DNA from: Nocardioides deserti
GTDB lineage: Bacteria > Actinomycetota > Actinomycetes > Propionibacteriales > Nocardioidaceae
Assembly: GCF_014266025.1 (NCBI RefSeq)
Contig: NZ_JACMYC010000003.1
Coordinates: forward strand, 186,001-250,000
Direction: 5' to 3'
Length of the DNA: 64,000 bases
Shown here: positions 63,421 through 64,000 of the stretch, piece after piece
Numbering within the stretch: position 1 is the stretch's first letter
How the letters are laid out: each line of letters opens with the position of its first letter
Notes under the pieces: model-generated
The model's input: the letters and a program-made list of their open reading frames with translations, nothing else
Told to the model about the DNA's origin: nothing
Databases searched by the model: none
Translations under genes and position numbers: made by a program

Positions 63421-64000
63421 CGAGCGCGGCCGCGCGCCATGCGACGCGGATCGCGCTGGTCGAGGACCACACGCTCTTCGCCGACTCCCTGGACATGGTG
63501 TTCACCCTCGAGGGCTACGACGTGCGTCGCGTCGCCATCCCGGAGGACAGCGGCTCGATGGCCTCGATCCTCTCGGCCATCCTGGCCGCCCGGCCACGCA
63601 TCGTGCTGCTCGACCTGGACCTCGGTCGGCTGGGCGACGCGACCCGGCTCATCGGCCCGCTCGCCCGGGGCGGCGTCAACGTCGTCGTGGTGACCGCGAG
63701 CCCCGACAAGGGTCGTTGGGGCGAGTGCCTCCGGCTCGGCGCTCGCAAGGTGCTGAGCAAGTCCCGGCCGTTGAGCGACATCCTCTCGACCGTCCGCAGG
63801 CTCGTGCAGGGGCTGCCGGTGACCGACGTCGCCGAGCGTGAGGAGCTGTTGCGGGTCTGGCACGAGGAGCGCAGCGACAAGCAGCTGGCCCGCCAGCGGC
63901 TGGACCGGCTGACCCAGCGGGAGCGGGAGGTCCTCGCGATGCTCGTGCGGGGCAAGGCCGTCCGCGACATCGCTGCGGACAAGGTGGTCTCGGAGGCGAC
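63417..64000 (+). CDS. LuxR/NarL-type response regulator (3' end cut by window)
   Basis: Starts at GTG 63417 and runs off the window after 194 codons. The receiver is intact (IALVEDHTLFADSLDMVF, phosphoacceptor region RIVLLDLDLGRLGD, switch Thr in VVVVTAS, Lys in RKVLSKSRPLSD). After a Leu/Arg-rich linker the GerE-type HTH begins (RLTQREREVLAMLVRGKAVRDIAADKVVSEAT). Partner of the upstream membrane kinase. NarL-type regulators bind 7-2-7 palindromes, matching the sites in this locus, so it is the second candidate regulator. Confidence 0.9.
   Translation, partial: MTSAAARHATRIALVEDHTLFADSLDMVFTLEGYDVRRVAIPEDSGSMASILSAILAARPRIVLLDLDLGRLGDATRLIGPLARGGVNVVVVTASPDKGRWGECLRLGARKVLSKSRPLSDILSTVRRLVQGLPVTDVAEREELLRVWHEERSDKQLARQRLDRLTQREREVLAMLVRGKAVRDIAADKVVSEA

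Noticed and set aside
1..64000. tRNA, rRNA, insertion sequences or prophage
   Set aside because: I looked for transposase or integrase motifs, terminal repeats and tRNA-like cloverleaf ends and saw none I could support.

Overview
The window is very GC-rich DNA with dense, tightly packed genes, many GTG/TTG starts and 1-4 base stop/start overlaps. It looks like a high-GC Gram-positive actinomycete. The run thyA, dfrA, dapA, RNase J, FtsK, RodZ-like protein and the family content suggest Nocardioides or a relative (Propionibacteriales); this is inference from gene content, not from a marker gene. I saw no rRNA, tRNA, insertion sequence, prophage or CRISPR array.

Layout. 1-4932: a TctA/TctB/TctC carboxylate transporter (tctA cut by the window edge) diverges from a CitA/DcuS-type kinase and its regulator. 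5017-8975: an orphan PAS kinase, a VC0807-like membrane protein behind a structured leader, and a QxxRW glycosyltransferase with a small membrane protein. 8988-13847: an iron-siderophore locus with an IdeR/DtxR-type operator between a siderophore-interacting reductase and a binding protein/two permeases/ATPase operon. 13950-17525: two GntP-type permeases, a VOC protein and a possible gene remnant. 17714-34330: housekeeping block with a calcium-motif secreted protein, RodZ-like protein, FtsK, a secreted M4 metalloprotease, RNase J, DapA, an F420-type oxidoreductase, a small sulfotransferase-like protein, DHFR, ThyA and a PhzF-like protein.

34383-64000 is the most unusual part: a roughly 30-kb cell-surface glycopolymer locus. 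It holds a 2,466-residue secreted PKD/beta-propeller protein, an Alg14/Alg13-like split glycosyltransferase, a polyprenyl sugar-phosphate transferase that would start repeat-unit synthesis, two paralogous GH26-like secreted proteins, an operon of propeller protein + LamG-like lipoprotein + LuxR-type regulator, a ligase/polymerase fused to a Wzz-like domain, a GT2 enzyme, an operon of Wzz/degenerate BY-kinase + Wzx flippase + sulfotransferase + ParB-like/methyltransferase fusion + APH-like kinase, and a membrane kinase with a LuxR-type response regulator that runs off the window.

The promoters of these scattered transcription units carry a shared palindrome, best form TACCCCA-TC-TGGGGTA. It has the 7-2-7 geometry of NarL-type sites and usually occurs in pairs. 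It is absent from the promoters I inspected outside the locus. I infer one regulon in which a LuxR/NarL-type regulator encoded in the locus switches on synthesis, export, trimming and protein decoration of a surface polysaccharide.
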